DNA of 64,000 nucleotides from Nemertoderma westbladi (taxonomy: Eukaryota > Xenacoelomorpha > Nemertodermatida > Nemertodermatidae): positions 1 to 64,000 of the forward strand of contig JAUCBJ010000806.1 in the NCBI GenBank assembly GCA_032718475.1, read 5' to 3'. Positions 35,668-47,800 of this stretch are shown here, piece after piece; positions within the stretch are counted from its first letter, which is position 1, and each line of letters begins with the position of its first letter. The notes under the pieces were generated by a model. It saw only the letters and a list, made by a program, of their open reading frames with translations, did no database searches and was not told where the DNA came from. Both the position numbers and the translations under genes were made by a program.

Positions 35668-35833
35668 CTAGAAATCCCGATCCCATCCAGACAGATCCTC
35701 TGGGGGGTCGTCGACGTCTTCGTCTGGGTAATCGTCAAAGTTCGAGGTGTCGGTGGGGGATTTTAGCACCGGTACGATAGGCGGTTTCAGAGTTCGTTTG
35801 CGGATACCGTCCCAATTGAAACCTTCAAACCAT
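35668..35833 (-). CDS. cGMP-dependent protein kinase, last coding exon
   Basis: Reading the minus strand from an acceptor TATTTTAG (35841-35834), the exon encodes 55 residues beginning [18 protein letters not shown], passing [12 protein letters not shown] and ending SGWDRDF then TAG at 35670-35668. This is the AGC-kinase C-terminal tail diagnostic of PKG (PRKG1/foraging family), whose members end in a SGWD-x-DF motif after an acidic stretch. The exon begins with one base completing a Lys codon from the exon at 36716, so the two join in frame. The encoded tail wraps the kinase N-lobe. It is too short to appear as a free-standing ORF. Confidence 0.9.
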
Positions 35834-36289
35834 CTAAAATATATTATATTATTATAATGTAAATATTTATTACAGTAGCTTCATGATTAGGGTTAGGGGT
35901 ACAATGCACAGAACAGCTTTCATTATGATTAGAACCAGGGCTGATAAACCTAATAAACTTATAAAAATAAAATGCAGTTCAGCGGAATAAAGCTGAGAAA
36001 AGTTGGAATTAGAATGCCAGAAAATGTAAAACATGTTATCTGTATAATAGAAACACAATATTCTGGAGGGAATCCGAACCCTCTCTCTTGGCTGTTACTT
36101 GTTTGCAGCCATAGTTAGGCAGGAAGGGCGCCACACACTAACTCCCAAGATCGGATACTCACCCCTTACATATTACTTAACTCCCCTAAAATATGCCAGT
36201 TTCCAATTGTAACTGGAGCTGAATCTAGTTACTTAGATTTGGCAGCTTAACTAAAGCTGGGATGTTCCTTTTCTGCATATCGGGTTGAA

Positions 36290-36415
36290 GGTCCGAATGG
36301 GATAAAGAACCGGATGCCATGGCCCATCCGGAAGTATCGGACCGTGGTCCCATTGGGACCGTGGTCCCATTGGGACCGTGGTTCCATTTGGACCGTAGTC
36401 CCTCCCATTCGGACC
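36290..36415. repeat. Short foldback with GGTCCCATT units
   Basis: GGTCCGAATGGG (36290-36301) is the exact reverse complement of CCCATTCGGACC (36404-36415). Between them lie two to three copies of GTGGTCCCATTGGGACC, each itself an inverted repeat. It could be a tiny non-autonomous element or a hairpin-prone minisatellite. Confidence 0.55.
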
Positions 36416-36493
36416 TCCGTCCTGAAACCTTATTTCAGCTGCTCAGACTCAAGATTCACTAGGGAGATCGATTCACTATCTGTCTATAATCGG

Positions 36494-36625
36494 TCCTCAC
36501 GGCGAAAGCACATTCCTGCAAAGTGTCGGCGGCTTTGTTCTAGTGTCAAGCTTGGCGCTTGGGGGGAAAAATGAGACACCTCCAATGTTATATGTGTCTG
36601 GTTGGTGATGTGTGCATTGTACTTG
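36494..36625 (-). mobile_element. LINE-A relic in kinase intron
   Basis: Matches LINE-A from the CCTCACGGCGAAAGCA block to TGTGCATTGTACTTGAC (minus strand), with small insertions. About 130 bases, no open frame. Confidence 0.8.
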
Positions 36626-36715
36626 ACCGATTCACTAACACTAACCAACTGGACAACCTGATAGATGGTTAGTATTTAATATTATTTACTAAACTGATTC
36701 AATTTAATAACTTAC

Positions 36716-36892
36716 TTGTGTTTTTGGATGTCTTTAATGCCACTTTTCGTTCTTTCCGACGGATTATCTCGACAGAGTTTTTTAATCAAATTGGATGCGG
36801 ATCTGGTAATTTTCCTCGGGAAATCTATCATATCCATCCCCTTGAGTATCAGGTTGTAGGTTTTCATCGGATCGGTACCCGAGAACGGTGGA
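36716..36892 (-). CDS. cGMP-dependent protein kinase, penultimate coding exon
   Basis: A 177-bp exon from acceptor GTTATTTTAG (ending 36893) to donor GTAAG (36715). It encodes [18 protein letters not shown], then [20 protein letters not shown] and [21 protein letters not shown]. This is the C-lobe of the catalytic domain (subdomains X-XI), and the combination DPMKTYN...LCRDNPSER is specific for cGMP-dependent kinases; RDNPSER includes the subdomain XI Arg. Earlier exons (regulatory cGMP-binding and catalytic loop) should lie on the minus strand at higher coordinates, but I did not find one; a LINE-A block starts 470 bases upstream. Confidence 0.9.
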
Positions 36893-37363
36893 CTAAAATA
36901 ACATTCATTATACAATCAAGGCGACTTGTATGTATAGCTCAAGTTAGTGACTCTAAATTTTTTCCATTCGCAGCAAATCTTTAAGAAGGCTACTTTTACA
37001 AACAAAGTGAATTCATTTTAAGTCTAGAAACCATCAAAAACACACTCTAAATCAGCTATTATCAGCTGGTCACTACGGTGGCTGATTTTGGTTATTCATT
37101 CCAGATTTACAACAAAATTTGATAAATTAATAATTGTATAAATTTTGGTTCTGGTTTCTCTGTTTTTTGTATCTTTTGTTATTAAATGTTTTGATTTTTT
37201 ATATTTCCATTCAATCAATATTTTAAAATGTTCTGACATGGCCTACCGTTCTGTTCTGTTCTGTAGGCCCCTAGGCCATGGAATACTAAATATACAAAGG
37301 AGGACACAATGCAATCATACCTCTGGAGGCAATCTTAGGCAATTTAGCAGCGGATTTCAGGTG
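36893..37363. other. Probable kinase-gene intron sequence
   Basis: AT-rich, no exon recognised. It ends at the 5' tip of a plus-strand LINE-A fragment. Confidence 0.45.
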
Positions 37364-38108
37364 TCAGGTCAGGTATTCTAGGTCATTGATCAAGAAAACT
37401 TGCCACCTCCATGCAGCATAAAGGAGGTGCCACCTGTAGCTGCATAGACCCTCTTACTAGGGCAAATCTGGTCCTGTAACTAGGACCCCCTTCGTTCTGG
37501 GATAAGGACGCCTTTGGTCCTGGATTAAGGACCCATATACTTGGCTGCAGGGGTATATGGCCTGGCCAGGCAGATGGTGATCTACCAATGGCTGGTCAGG
37601 AGTAGAGTGTTCTCATGTTCACTCTGAGTGCACTTCACTGCGACCTGCACCTGGCAGCAGGGGTACAGGGCATGACCCAGCAGATGAGCTGCACAGCCAA
37701 TGGTGGGTCATGTGCGCCAGAGTAGATATGGGTGATGGGCCTCATATCTGACTCCACTGCGACACCCACCCTGTGGAATGGCAAACCAGGGTGTGGTATT
37801 TGCCCCGAGAGCTGACTCGGCAAAAAAACACCCCCCAACCCCCCACTATGGATTACATTAGTAATGCGGAGGTCCGGCCACTAGAGGCCAGTGGAATTAC
37901 CGGACACAATCGGCCTCACAGCCGTCAGTTATCTCCTGACCGGCTGCTTGTCTCACCCCCTACTGGAGAGAGAGAATCCAACAATTCTTTGAGTCCCTTT
38001 CCTGATGACCTTTCTGGCCCAAACCCCGGGTCATCAGGGAGGCCAGATTGTGAGGGGGGGAGGGATTCTGGAGTTGGGGGCTACTCTCATGTTCCACCCC
38101 GACCAACA
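37364..38108 (+). mobile_element. LINE-A 5' fragment (5' UTR and ORF start)
   Basis: Begins with the GGTCA-rich tip, contains the ~480-bp 5' UTR and the first part of the ORF (MDYISNAEV at about 37848, then a Pro/Ser-rich N-terminal region through GGYSHVPPRP), then stops abruptly at GACCAACAA, where a minus-strand LINE-A 3' end begins. It pairs as an inverted repeat with the 5' end of the next copy (40990-41683). Confidence 0.85.
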
Positions 38109-38145
38109 ACTACTAGGATCGGCATGCTGCATTGCAGCTGCATTT

Positions 38146-38763
38146 TTAAGAATGCTGTGCCGGCTTGTCAACAAAATTGCACCGCCACAACTCCCTATCA
38201 CCCATGACATTTGCTAGATCATCCGCATCTTTAAGGCCAGTGTCCTTTAAGATGCGTCTCAAGAAAGTCATGGGCTGTCCACCATGCTTATTCACTCCAT
38301 GAGGCTGCCAAAGTACAAGATTATGCACTGGCTGGTCCTCACGGCGAAAGCAATGTCCTGCAAAGCGGAGGCGATTTTGTTCTAGTGTCAAGCTTGGGGG
38401 AACCAATGAGACACCTCCAATGTTATATAGTGTCTGGTTGGAGATGTGTGCATTGTACTTGACACAATGTACCCGGCGTAGCATTCTTGTGAATGTGCCA
38501 TCCAGAGATTTGGTGTCCTCAGCAGTTAGAGCCCAGCATGGACTCCCGTAGAGGAGTACTGGAACTACTGCTGCTCTAAATAATCGGACCTTAAGTTTCC
38601 GATTAATTCTCGGTGACTTCCAAATCCTGGAAAGCCTATTCAAGGCTGCCCATGCCTTTCCCTTACGTATTCGAAGGTCCTCACCTGACTTCCGGATCCA
38701 TGATCCCAGGTAACAGAAGTCGTCCACATGCTCAAGCATACCATCCTTTGAGCTTATGCTCAT
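38146..38763 (-). pseudogene. LINE-A post-polymerase segment, frame-shifted
   Basis: 205 codons carrying the region after the reverse-transcriptase core: YLGSWIRKSGEDLRIRKG, the VLLYGSPCWALTAEDTKSLD segment and a C-terminal RFAGHCFRREDQPVHNLVLW block. These segments are shared by every LINE-A copy here. The frame is separated from the endonuclease/RT frame by the deletion near 38940. Confidence 0.8.
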
Positions 38764-38932
38764 CCGATCAGAGACTTGCTGAGGACTTTCAAAGTTAACT
38801 GTCAGAATTTTGGTCTTTCTGGAGTTAATAAAAAGACCAACACTAGAAGCAGCATGTTCTAATCCGCTGAGGAGCCGTTGGGCTCCCTCTAATGATTCTG
38901 AGAGTACTCCTAAGTCATCAGCAAAGTCTAGA

Positions 38933-40975
38933 TCAGGCAGGATTTCCTCGACTTCTGGAGCCAGTAGGTGGAGTTATCATCACCCCATCATCATTATAAT
39001 GATCTAAGGACATGCGTAGAACATAGTCAACCACAATAATGAACAAGAATGGTGCAAGTGTGTCTCCTTGGAGGACGCCCCATAACACTTCAAATGGTTC
39101 TGTGTCACCGTCAACAGTAGACACAAATGTTGTCGAACCATCATATACTGATCTGATTGCTGCAATAATTTCATCAGGAATCCCATATAATGAAAGTATG
39201 CTGAACATACGTGAGCGAGAGACTGAATCAAAGGCTTTGAAGAAGTCAACAAAGATAACAGCCAGATGCCTGTCTTTCTTTTTTGATAACTCTTCAATTA
39301 TCCTTCTAAGTGCCAAAATGGGCTCCATGGTCCCACGACCTTTACGGAACCCATTCTGATTTCCACGGAGCAGTCTCTCAATGGGATCCCTGATGCGATT
39401 TAATAGAATCCTATTGTATAGCTTTGCAGCAATCGAGATCAATGAGATTCCCCGAAAAGAACCATAGAGTGTTAGGTTGCCCTTCTTGGGAACTGGCACC
39501 AACTTATTTGTTTTCATTTCTTGTGGGACTCTTGTTGTTCGGTACATGTCTACTATGATGGGATAGATGAGCTTTAAACACTCAGGTATTTTAAAGACCT
39601 CAGGGGGAACACCATCTACTCCACTGGCACGATTGGTCTTAATGCTCTTTGCAGCAGCCTTCACTTCTGCAAAGGAGATATCGCCAATGGGAATATCTGG
39701 GAGTACAGACTCAGACACTTTTACTTCTATAAAGTTATCAGGCAATACCCTGTCATTATTGAGGAGCTTTTCAAAGTGGGCTTTCCAACCATTGAGGCGA
39801 TCGGCTGGTGATTCAGCCTTAACCTTGGTGGTTGGTTGGCTTTTCCGCCCAGTAAGCAGATTGATCGATTTCCATGCCTGGGATGATTGCCTGCTGTCGT
39901 CAGCATCATTGATGGCATCAACCTGTTGGTTTATTAGCTCCTGTAGATTAGCAGAGTACTGCCTGTTCAGGGACCTAGATGCAGCCTTAACTGCATTCTT
40001 GGCTGCTGTAGTCTGTTTGAGCCGGGACTCTTTCTGCGCCTTATGAAGGTCATTTCGGCACTTCTGAATTTTGTTGTCAGTCCAGGGGGCCCTTTTCCTG
40101 TTTCGAGGGTATACAGGAACTGTTTCTGCAGCTGCTAACTTAACTGCTTCTGTAAAGGCAGTATAGCCCTCACAGTGATCTGCCGCCTCAGAGGCAAGAG
40201 CCTCATACCTGTTGCTCAGCTGTAGTGTGAAGCTGGACCTCACACTTGGCTGTTGCAACAGAGAGGACCAGTCATGCCGCAGCAAGGCAGATTTCGTTGT
40301 TCTGCTAGCACGCAGACTAAGTCTTACCTTGGCCACAATAAGGCGGTGATCACTGGAGAAGGGTCGAAGTGTAAATGCATTACAGTCTTGTATAGAGCTC
40401 CTGTATTTCCTACGAAACATAATATGGTCTATCTGGGACTTGTGACCACTGGGTCCACTATGAGTCCATAGCTTTCCAGTTCGCTTCTTGAACTGGGTTC
40501 CAGCCGAAAACAATCCATTTCCAGAGATAAAATCCTGAAGATGGACAGAATTTCTGTTAACACTATTGCTATAGACCCAGGGCGATGTAGGTGATTGATG
40601 CAGACTTGCATTAAAGTCTCCCAGGAATGTTAAGAATGCATGCTGATCCACTCCATCAGTAGCTGCTTGTAGATTGTGGTAGAAATTTTCCACCTCCTCT
40701 ACAGGGGCAACACTAGTTGGAGAGTAGCACACAATCAGAACAACCTTAGGAAACTTCTTAGCCAGTCTTCCAGAACATGAGAAGTGGCAACGGATGATGC
40801 GGTTAGAGATTTGGTCTATTTTGTCCAATGCTGCATGTGCAGTTGGATTCATCAATAGAGCGAGGGCGAGTCGCCAACCGCCCCCCATGTCCTTAATCAG
40901 AACCTCATCAGTCTGTCCAGTCTGCATTCGGTGCTCTTGAACACCCACTGCACTAAGAGAAAGCTTATCTGCCAA
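38933..40975 (-). pseudogene. LINE-A endonuclease and reverse transcriptase
   Basis: 680 codons. Residues about 1-220 are an AP-type endonuclease: catalytic Glu in VGVQEHRM, FLGDFNASL, and SSDHRLIVAKVRLSLR with the terminal SDH. After a helical linker the RT spans about 430-680 with FRGISLISIAAKLYNR, QNGFRKGRGT, FVDFFKAFDS and GVLQGDTLAPFLF. The frame leaves the reading path shortly before the FADD box because of a deletion relative to the 49-53 kb copy. An AP endonuclease plus RT in one ORF with a microsatellite-like 3' tail recalls RTE-type LINEs, but I do not assign the clade firmly. Confidence 0.88.
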
Positions 40976-41683
40976 GGCAGTCAGCTCACCTTGTCGTATT
41001 GGGGACCCGAGTGTTAGGGTGTTTACTGAGGCTAGTCTTGTGACCAGGAAAGGGACTCAAAGAATTGTTGGCTGCTCTCTCTCCAGTAGGGGGTGAGACA
41101 GGCAGCCGGTCAGGAGTTAACTGACGCCTGTGAGGCCGATTGTGTCCGGTAATTCCACTGGCCTCTAGTGGCTGGACCTCCGCATTGCTAATGTAATCCA
41201 TAGTGGGGGTTGGGGGGTGCTTTTTTGCCGAGTCAGCTCTCGGGGCAAATACCACACCCTGGATAGCCATTCCACAGGGTGGGTGTCGCAATGGAGTCAG
41301 ATATGAGGCCCATCACCCATATCTACTATGGCGCACATGACCCACCATTGGCTGTTGCAGCTCATCAGCTGGGTCATGCCCTGTACCCTTGCTGCCAGGT
41401 GCAGGTCGCAGTGAAGTGCTCTCAGAGTGGACATGAGAACACTCTACTCCTGACCAGCCATTGGTAGATCTGCCTAGTCAGGCCATATACCCCTGCAGCC
41501 AAGTATATGGGTCCTTAATCCAGGACCAAGGGCGTCCTTATCCCAGAACGAAGGGGGTCCTAGTTACAGGACCAGATTTGCCCTAGTAAGAGGGTCTATG
41601 CAGCTACAGGTGGCACCTCCTTTATGCTGCATGGAGGTGGCAAGTTTTCTTGATCAATGACCTAGAATACCTGACCTGACCTT

Positions 41684-44600
41684 CTAAGCTAAAAATACTC
41701 TGAAAAAATATACAAAAAAGGTAAGGCCTATATTTGAAAAACGTGAAAAAGGGTATAGAAAAAAAAGTCTCACGCTATTGGAACTTGGCGATAGTGCAGA
41801 ACACCAGGTTACCGTCTGAGTCCAAACAGGGGTGGGACCGATTGGAAGCAAATGGTTAGCTGTTATTTCGCCCTCAAAACTGTACAGACGGTCCTGGCGA
41901 GCCTGGGACGAACCGTATAGCCAGTGGACAGATTGCATAACCACCACCGTAACTTACATAGTCAATCAAAGCCTGTGAGGACACTGCTACTTTACCCTCT
42001 AAACTGAATGGTTGGTCCTGGGACGAACCAAGCAGCCAGTGGACCCAGAGTGCGCCAGGCGCTCTGGGGCTGTTTGGCCAAAGCTCAGTCCTCAGTGGGA
42101 GCCTTACCTACGAGCCCAAACATCACTCACCACGACGCCAGGAGTAGCTAGGTGGCAATGGACCAAAGTAGATTAGCTGCAGATGCTGCCATCTATTACG
42201 GCTGGTTGTTACTGAGTGACTATTCCCATCTAAATGTAGCCCTTTTAAACACGGTGTGGGGTCAATATGAAGTTGAACCCTAATTATCACCTAATCCTAA
42301 TTTGTCTTTCCTATGAAGTGGTTTACATTGAACACATGTAAAATATGATTAATATAGGTTTGTTAAACTGACCAATAACCGTTTTATTAGTTACAAATTA
42401 TTCCCTTGTTAATGACTGGGAGGGTTTGATGCAATAAGAAGAAGGGAATGTCTGTATAGTGGGGCTCCAATAAGAGAAGGAAGGGAGTGTTTGTATAGGG
42501 CACTCCCTTATTGGACGGCAGTAGCTTGCAGGGAAGCTAGCAATATTGTGGTTGGTACTGTAGGAGAGTAAAGGGGTGGAAAGTTGCCTGGATACAGTAG
42601 GAATAGGCCGTGAAATTGGTTATGGATGGAGATGGGATATTGTGGTAAGAAAGTAAGAAGGGGGGGGGGGGGGGGGGGAGGGAGGGAATAATTATGTAGT
42701 AATTATTGCATTTCTAAAATCAGAATCTTCAGGGAGTGTATTTTTGTATGTTTACCTACGGAGGCGCAAAAATCGATTACACTTTTTCTGGGGGTAAGAC
42801 CTGGACACTAAGGAAATCACTTGAATAAATAATTGATGGTTACAGTACAAGAATGAATAAATAATTGATGGTTACAGTACAAGAATACTAAAATGGCAGC
42901 CCTAAACATCAGCTAAACAACACATGACAAATTCCGGGCGCTATGGTACCGGTACTATACCTACCACCTTTATCAACATGACTACTGTACGTGAACACAG
43001 AATTAAATTTAGTGGGCACTGCTGGACAAGTAAACAAGAGGTCATTAGTCACACAACTTGGCTTTTACTGCCTTTGACTCTAATGGGCCACGGGAAGATA
43101 ATCACATTTATTTTTTATTTTTATATTATTATATTATTTTATTATTATTTTTTTTTTACTTATTTTTTTATTTACTTTTTATTAATGGGGACGGTGCCGG
43201 TCTGCGGGGGTTTGACCTCCAAGACCGGTACTGAACCCAAGTTTTAGACTAGTGTTTGGTGGAGGGATGTAATAATCTTACTAAATTTAATTTTGGTGGT
43301 GGTGGAAATTTAAATTAATAATAATTATATATATATTTCTTTTTATTAATTAATTTGGTGTTGTATATTATAAAATGACTTGGTAAATAAAGCTTAATTA
43401 ATATTAACGTTGCTTTTAAATCATTACAATCAGAGATTAAATATAATATAATACAATTAAAATGTAATCAGTAGTTACCCAAATCAGCGCCACGCAAACC
43501 CGCGCCGTCTCCAAATCCCAAGCCCCGCCACGGACGCCGACCTCCACCGAGGCAGAGGGAGCTAGACCGGAGAAGCGCGAACTGCAGCCGCCGGCGAACA
43601 CCCCCCAGCACTCACGCGAGGCACCTCTAACGCATACCATCCCGCCGAGCCACAAGTGACTCCGCTAGATGGCGAATTAGTATTTCAGCCTCTGTGCACC
43701 AGACACCATCGGTGGTGCCAACCAGGGGGGTGAAGGCCATCCATCCATCCACTTTTTATTTATTAATATTAAATAATATAAAATCTTTTTATAATTATTT
43801 TTTTTCTAATTTTTTCTAATTTTTTTTATTATAATTTTTTTATTGTAATTTTTTTATTTTAATTTTATTTATATTTTTATTAAATTTTTTTTTTAGTTTT
43901 ATTACGTATTCGTAAAGTCAAAAAATTACACTAATATTTCCCAAGATTATTTGATGACTCTAATGCCCAATGAGCCGCCATAGGAGGTGATGCCAAATCT
44001 TATCGGATTGCAGATTAGACCAACTTGAAAGGGCTACTGGACTTGGGAAAAATTAAATTAGGACAAATAAATGGGGAGAATCGGGTAGCCTGGAAGTACC
44101 TCATTTCCACTGTCCGAGCTCGCACGACATAAACAGTGGTACAGTAGAAGCAATTTTATAATTACTGTATTTTGGGAAACATATTAGATGTTAATAATAA
44201 TGTACTTAATTTGGGATAAAAGTATGTGACGGAACGATGAGTTAGAATTGGAGAAGTCCTTCGATATAGTGAAGTGCGCCAGTAGTCGTAGGCCATCGCA
44301 ACACAGTGAGTGACAACACCGAGGTGAGTTGGAGTCGAGATACAGAAAAGTGTAGTCAACCTGTCAACAACAAACATTAAGCAAGCATCATAATTGTTGA
44401 GTAATGTGAGTCAAATAATAAATAAAATATACAGTAACATACGAAACGCAACCATATTTTTGATAAAATTAATTATTTTTGCCCTAGTTCTACCCCTTTA
44501 CAGTTACAAAATGTTATATATTATTTTCTTATACAGTAGAATATACGCTTAGCTTTTGTGCAGTATAATACCGGTACCGGCATTTAGTGTATGGCGGTTA

Positions 44601-44851
44601 GGCTTAGGGTTATGGTGCGATACATACCGGTATGTTGAGCAGATTTAATATATTTGTGTTTTTTGTTTATGTTGTTGTTTGCTGCTTGTTTGTATTGTTT
44701 TGTGGTTTTTGATGGCCCTAGTGGCTGAGTACAGTAGGCCTACTATTTTGGGCGTTAATGTCCTGATACTTTGTTTTTTTTAGTTTGTGGGGTTTAAGAC
44801 TCTAGGTTTTACTTTACCTGTTTATTGTATTGTATTGTATAATCTAGTCAC
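41684..44851. other. 3.2-kb region without a supported gene
   Basis: Contains G-runs (42661-42678), a direct duplication of a ~32-base segment (TGAATAAATAATTGATGGTT...) at 42823-42887, an AT-rich block (43100-43180, 43740-43900) and a GC-rich island (43480-43640) open in several frames. A TGTGACGGAACGATGAG start at 44227 resembles an LTR terminus but has no partner. No kinase exon was found, although some may be here. Confidence 0.5.
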
Positions 44852-45444
44852 ACAGCTAACATCTATGGTTGAAGAATTCAAAACAATTACCCGGACAAAT
44901 GAAACTGTTATTGTCAAATACAATAACAGTATACAGTACCGGATCCGGTTGTATAGTATATAATGAATCAACCAACATTTTAACACTTGGCAGAAGGGGT
45001 AACACTGATGTTATAGTCGCTACTATCATTCCAGTAACAGAGTCAGTAAACGATGGGACTAACATTAAATCATGGTGGGTCGATGCAGATGTCACATCTA
45101 TTGAATTACAGAGTTATTTGGAAGTTTCAAACTCTAAAGCAGCTCAAGTTAAAGATACATCTACAGTTTCGGTAGCTGCTTTCATCCTCCGATGGAGGAA
45201 TAATCAAACATCCGACAGCTTACTGCTTGGATCATCCCTTTATAAGTACATTGATCCGCGAAATTGTAGCCCAGATGGTAAACGACAAAATACACTCATA
45301 TAGCGCGGGTTATCTTATACAAATCTCCCAGATTTGATCAAATGGTATGCGAAAGAAGACTTGGATGTCTTCTGTCAAGGAGTTGGATCGAATGATATCA
45401 ACTTATTGTCAGCACAATTCACCAAACCGGTTATAAAGGTGATA
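44852..45444 (+). pseudogene. Decayed gene of unknown family, left part
   Basis: From a possible acceptor (CACACAG) at about 44851 the frame reads SMVEEFKTITRTNETVIVKY, shifts near 44935, and continues as NILTLGRRGNTDVIVATIIP and SSLYKYIDPRNCSPDG. It meets an in-frame TAG at 45301-45303 and stays open after it (LPDLIKWYAKEDLDVFCQGV) up to the transposon at 45445. Balanced composition and length suggest former coding DNA, but I recognise no domain. It could be a host gene or part of another mobile element. The part beyond the transposon continues at 47981. Confidence 0.5.
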
Positions 45445-46172
45445 CAGTCCCGCTCTCAAAAAGCATTCCTTTGATCACATATTGATCAAAGGTTGATCAA
45501 ATATTGATCAAAGTTTGATCAAAATGTGTCCATAGAGTAGCATTGAAAGTAGCATTGACATTGAAATGACCTCGATGGCATATTGAAATGACCTTGAAAT
45601 CGACGGACCGAAATTCCAGACTTACTGTCTCATATTGAAATTACATTGAAATGATTTCAAGGTAAAAGTTTGCATCTCTCTTCTGCGGCATGCCTTTGTA
45701 CTTAGATTCCCACCAAGAACTGGCTTTTGTTTATGGCCAAGCTGCGATGGAGCTTGCTTGATTTTGCGTGGATGGACAGCGATTAGATTTACAAGGCAGT
45801 ATTGTAGAAGTGTCAGACTCAGACTGAGTCTTGTAGGGCCTATTATTACACTAACAACTAGATAAGAAAACAGCCCTTGGAATATTTTTAAATTATTATT
45901 TATTATAAATTTGTTTTAATGTTCAATCAGAATCAAGGCCAAAGACCTCCATTGGTGTAGCAGCGTAATAAAAACATAAAATATATTTTTAATTAAAATT
46001 TAATTTTACATAACTGTGTGATCATAATAAATTCACGTAATTTAGAAATAGTAAGCTAGAAATATAGGCCTACTTAATGAGTGGACACCCTTAAATACCT
46101 TCTAAAAAATGTACGTAATTTAATTTTATAATACTCCGATAAGGTATTTTTATTGAAAGTTAATCTCTTTTA

Positions 46173-46289
46173 ACTACTACTAGGATCGGCATGCTGCATT
46201 GCAGCTGCATTTTTAAGAATGCTGTGCCGGCTTATCGACAAAATTGCACCGCCACAACTCCCTATCACCCATGACATTTGCTAGATCAT
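46173..46289 (-). mobile_element. LINE-A 3'-end fragment
   Basis: 117 bases from the CTA-repeat tail through GCTAGATCAT, identical in order to other LINE-A 3' ends. It abuts LINE-C coding sequence, so one was inserted into or truncated at the other. Confidence 0.85.
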
Positions 46290-47156
46290 ATTTACCTAGT
46301 TCGATTATTGAATGTATTATTGTACCTATCCTGAAGGATAGAAATGAGCCTATTGATATTAAATCTAATTATCGACCGGTTGCTATTGCAATAATCTTTA
46401 GTAAAGTTTTTGAATATGTTACTCTTTCTCGTATACAATCTTGCCTTATATGTAGTGATTTTCAGTTTGGTTTCAAAAAGAACTCAGGTACCGAATTAGC
46501 CATACATACTTTGCAAGAAATTATTGATTTCCAACTCTGTGGTTGGTCTTCCAAAACTAATTGAAAAATGTCAAGATTATGTCATAGGCCACAGTATTGT
46601 ATTCAACTTAAAGAAAACGAAAGTAATGTTTCTAACGCCTAAACATTGTACGCAGCGTACAATGGCTTCGGTTTACTTGTATGGTATACCCATTGTTAGG
46701 ACTACTCAGTTTAAGTATTTAGGCCATATTTTACACGAAACCCGAGATGATGATTTTGATATAAAGAGGGCTACGCGCGGACTCTACGCGCGCGCTAACT
46801 CGTTATTACGTAAATATTCCCTGTGCTCTACAACGGTAAAGCGTCTATTATTTATTTCATCTATAACCCCGCTATATTGCAATGCACTTTGGTGTCGTTT
46901 AAATTATTCAGATTCTGTATACAATCGTCTTAAAGTAGCGTATAATAAGGCAGCACGTTTATTTTGCAAAATACCGTTTAGGTCTAGCATGTCATTATTT
47001 TTTGGAATTAACAATATCCCAATGTTCACTCATTTACGTGCTCAATCAATTGACAGCATAACTAGAAGGTTGGACTCAAGTGATAGCTCAGTTATTGCTA
47101 TTGTAAACAATTGTATTACTGGCTCCCGGTGGAAATCAATGCGTACTATTTATTAA
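46288..47156 (+). mobile_element. LINE-C reverse-transcriptase fragment with internal deletion
   Basis: Two plus-strand frames. The first (to 46564) holds early RT motifs: IIVPILKDRNEPIDIKSNYR, PVAIAIIFSKVFEYV and FQFGFKKNSGTELAIHTLQE. The second (46524-47156) resumes in the thumb and post-RT region (NLKKTKVMFLTP, FKYLGHILHETRDDDFDIKR). The block that should carry FxDxxKAFD, the QG motif and the ADD box is absent, so the copy is dead. It is distinct from LINE-A and LINE-B. Confidence 0.75.
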
Positions 47157-47757
47157 TAATATTGTGCTACATACATACATATTTAGTTCATTTAAATAAA
47201 TAATTATTTTACTATAGGACCATTGCTTATGTCCAGCAATTAGTTTTCTTGATACAAAGTTTATTGTTTTGGATGAATTAAAGAATATAATAATAATAAT
47301 TATACATCCGGCCAACAAACCACACTTGACAACACATTACATTGTAAAGACGTTGTAAAGACAAGACATTCAATATTACCACAGTTATCCCATCCATCCC
47401 TTCACTTGTTGTGGGCTATTACTATATCATTGTACAAGCTGCGACCTGCACGCACACCCACCCACCCCCACACCACCCCATAATAATGTGTTGTAGGTAG
47501 ACATCCACCCAACCCATTGCGTAACTCAAAATAAACTCCACACAGCCCATACCCTCCCGCCCTTGCTTTTATTACCGCCAAGTGGAGATTCAATAAATTG
47601 TGGCTGTTTATTTTCTGCTAATCGCGGTGAATTATTATAACTTAGACGGTCAGGTATAAATAACGGTTACAGATTACAAACCTATGGTATGATATGGACG
47701 TGGTGTCCTGTGTGCTCTGCAGACATCCTACAGAGCACATGGAGCATTACACACACA

Positions 47758-47762
47758 GGGAG

Positions 47763-47798
<36 letters not shown>

Positions 47799-47800
47799 CT
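47758..47800. repeat. (GA)n microsatellite
   Basis: About 16 uninterrupted GA units with a degenerate start. Confidence 0.9.

Larger units (their letters stand above)
35834..36715 (-). other. Intron of the cGMP-dependent protein kinase gene
   Basis: 882 bases, phase 2, donor CACAA|GTAAG at 36716/36715 and acceptor TTTTAG|A at 35834/35833. It carries a foldback (36290-36415) and a LINE-A relic (36494-36625). Confidence 0.8.
38108..41683 (-). mobile_element. LINE-A, nearly full-length minus-strand copy
   Basis: 3' end at 38108 (CTA-repeat tail), 5' tip of TGACC units at 41683. One ORF is typical of the family. In this copy it is broken in two places relative to the 49-53 kb copy: about 130 bp missing near 41045 in the N-terminal region, and 11 bp missing near 38940 just before the polymerase FADD box. 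The main remaining frame is 40975-38933 (680 codons), followed by 38763-38146 (205 codons). Confidence 0.93.

Noticed and set aside
36061-36180. Possible tRNA-like sequence
   Set aside because: No cloverleaf with A and B boxes could be formed by eye.
43437-43655. GC-rich island with open frames on both strands
   Set aside because: Openness follows from GC-rich composition; no motif. It may be part of a mobile element, but I cannot show which.
44227-44440. Possible LTR starting TGTGACGGAACGATGAG on the reverse strand
   Set aside because: Only the terminal motif is suggestive; no second end, target duplication or partner LTR was found.
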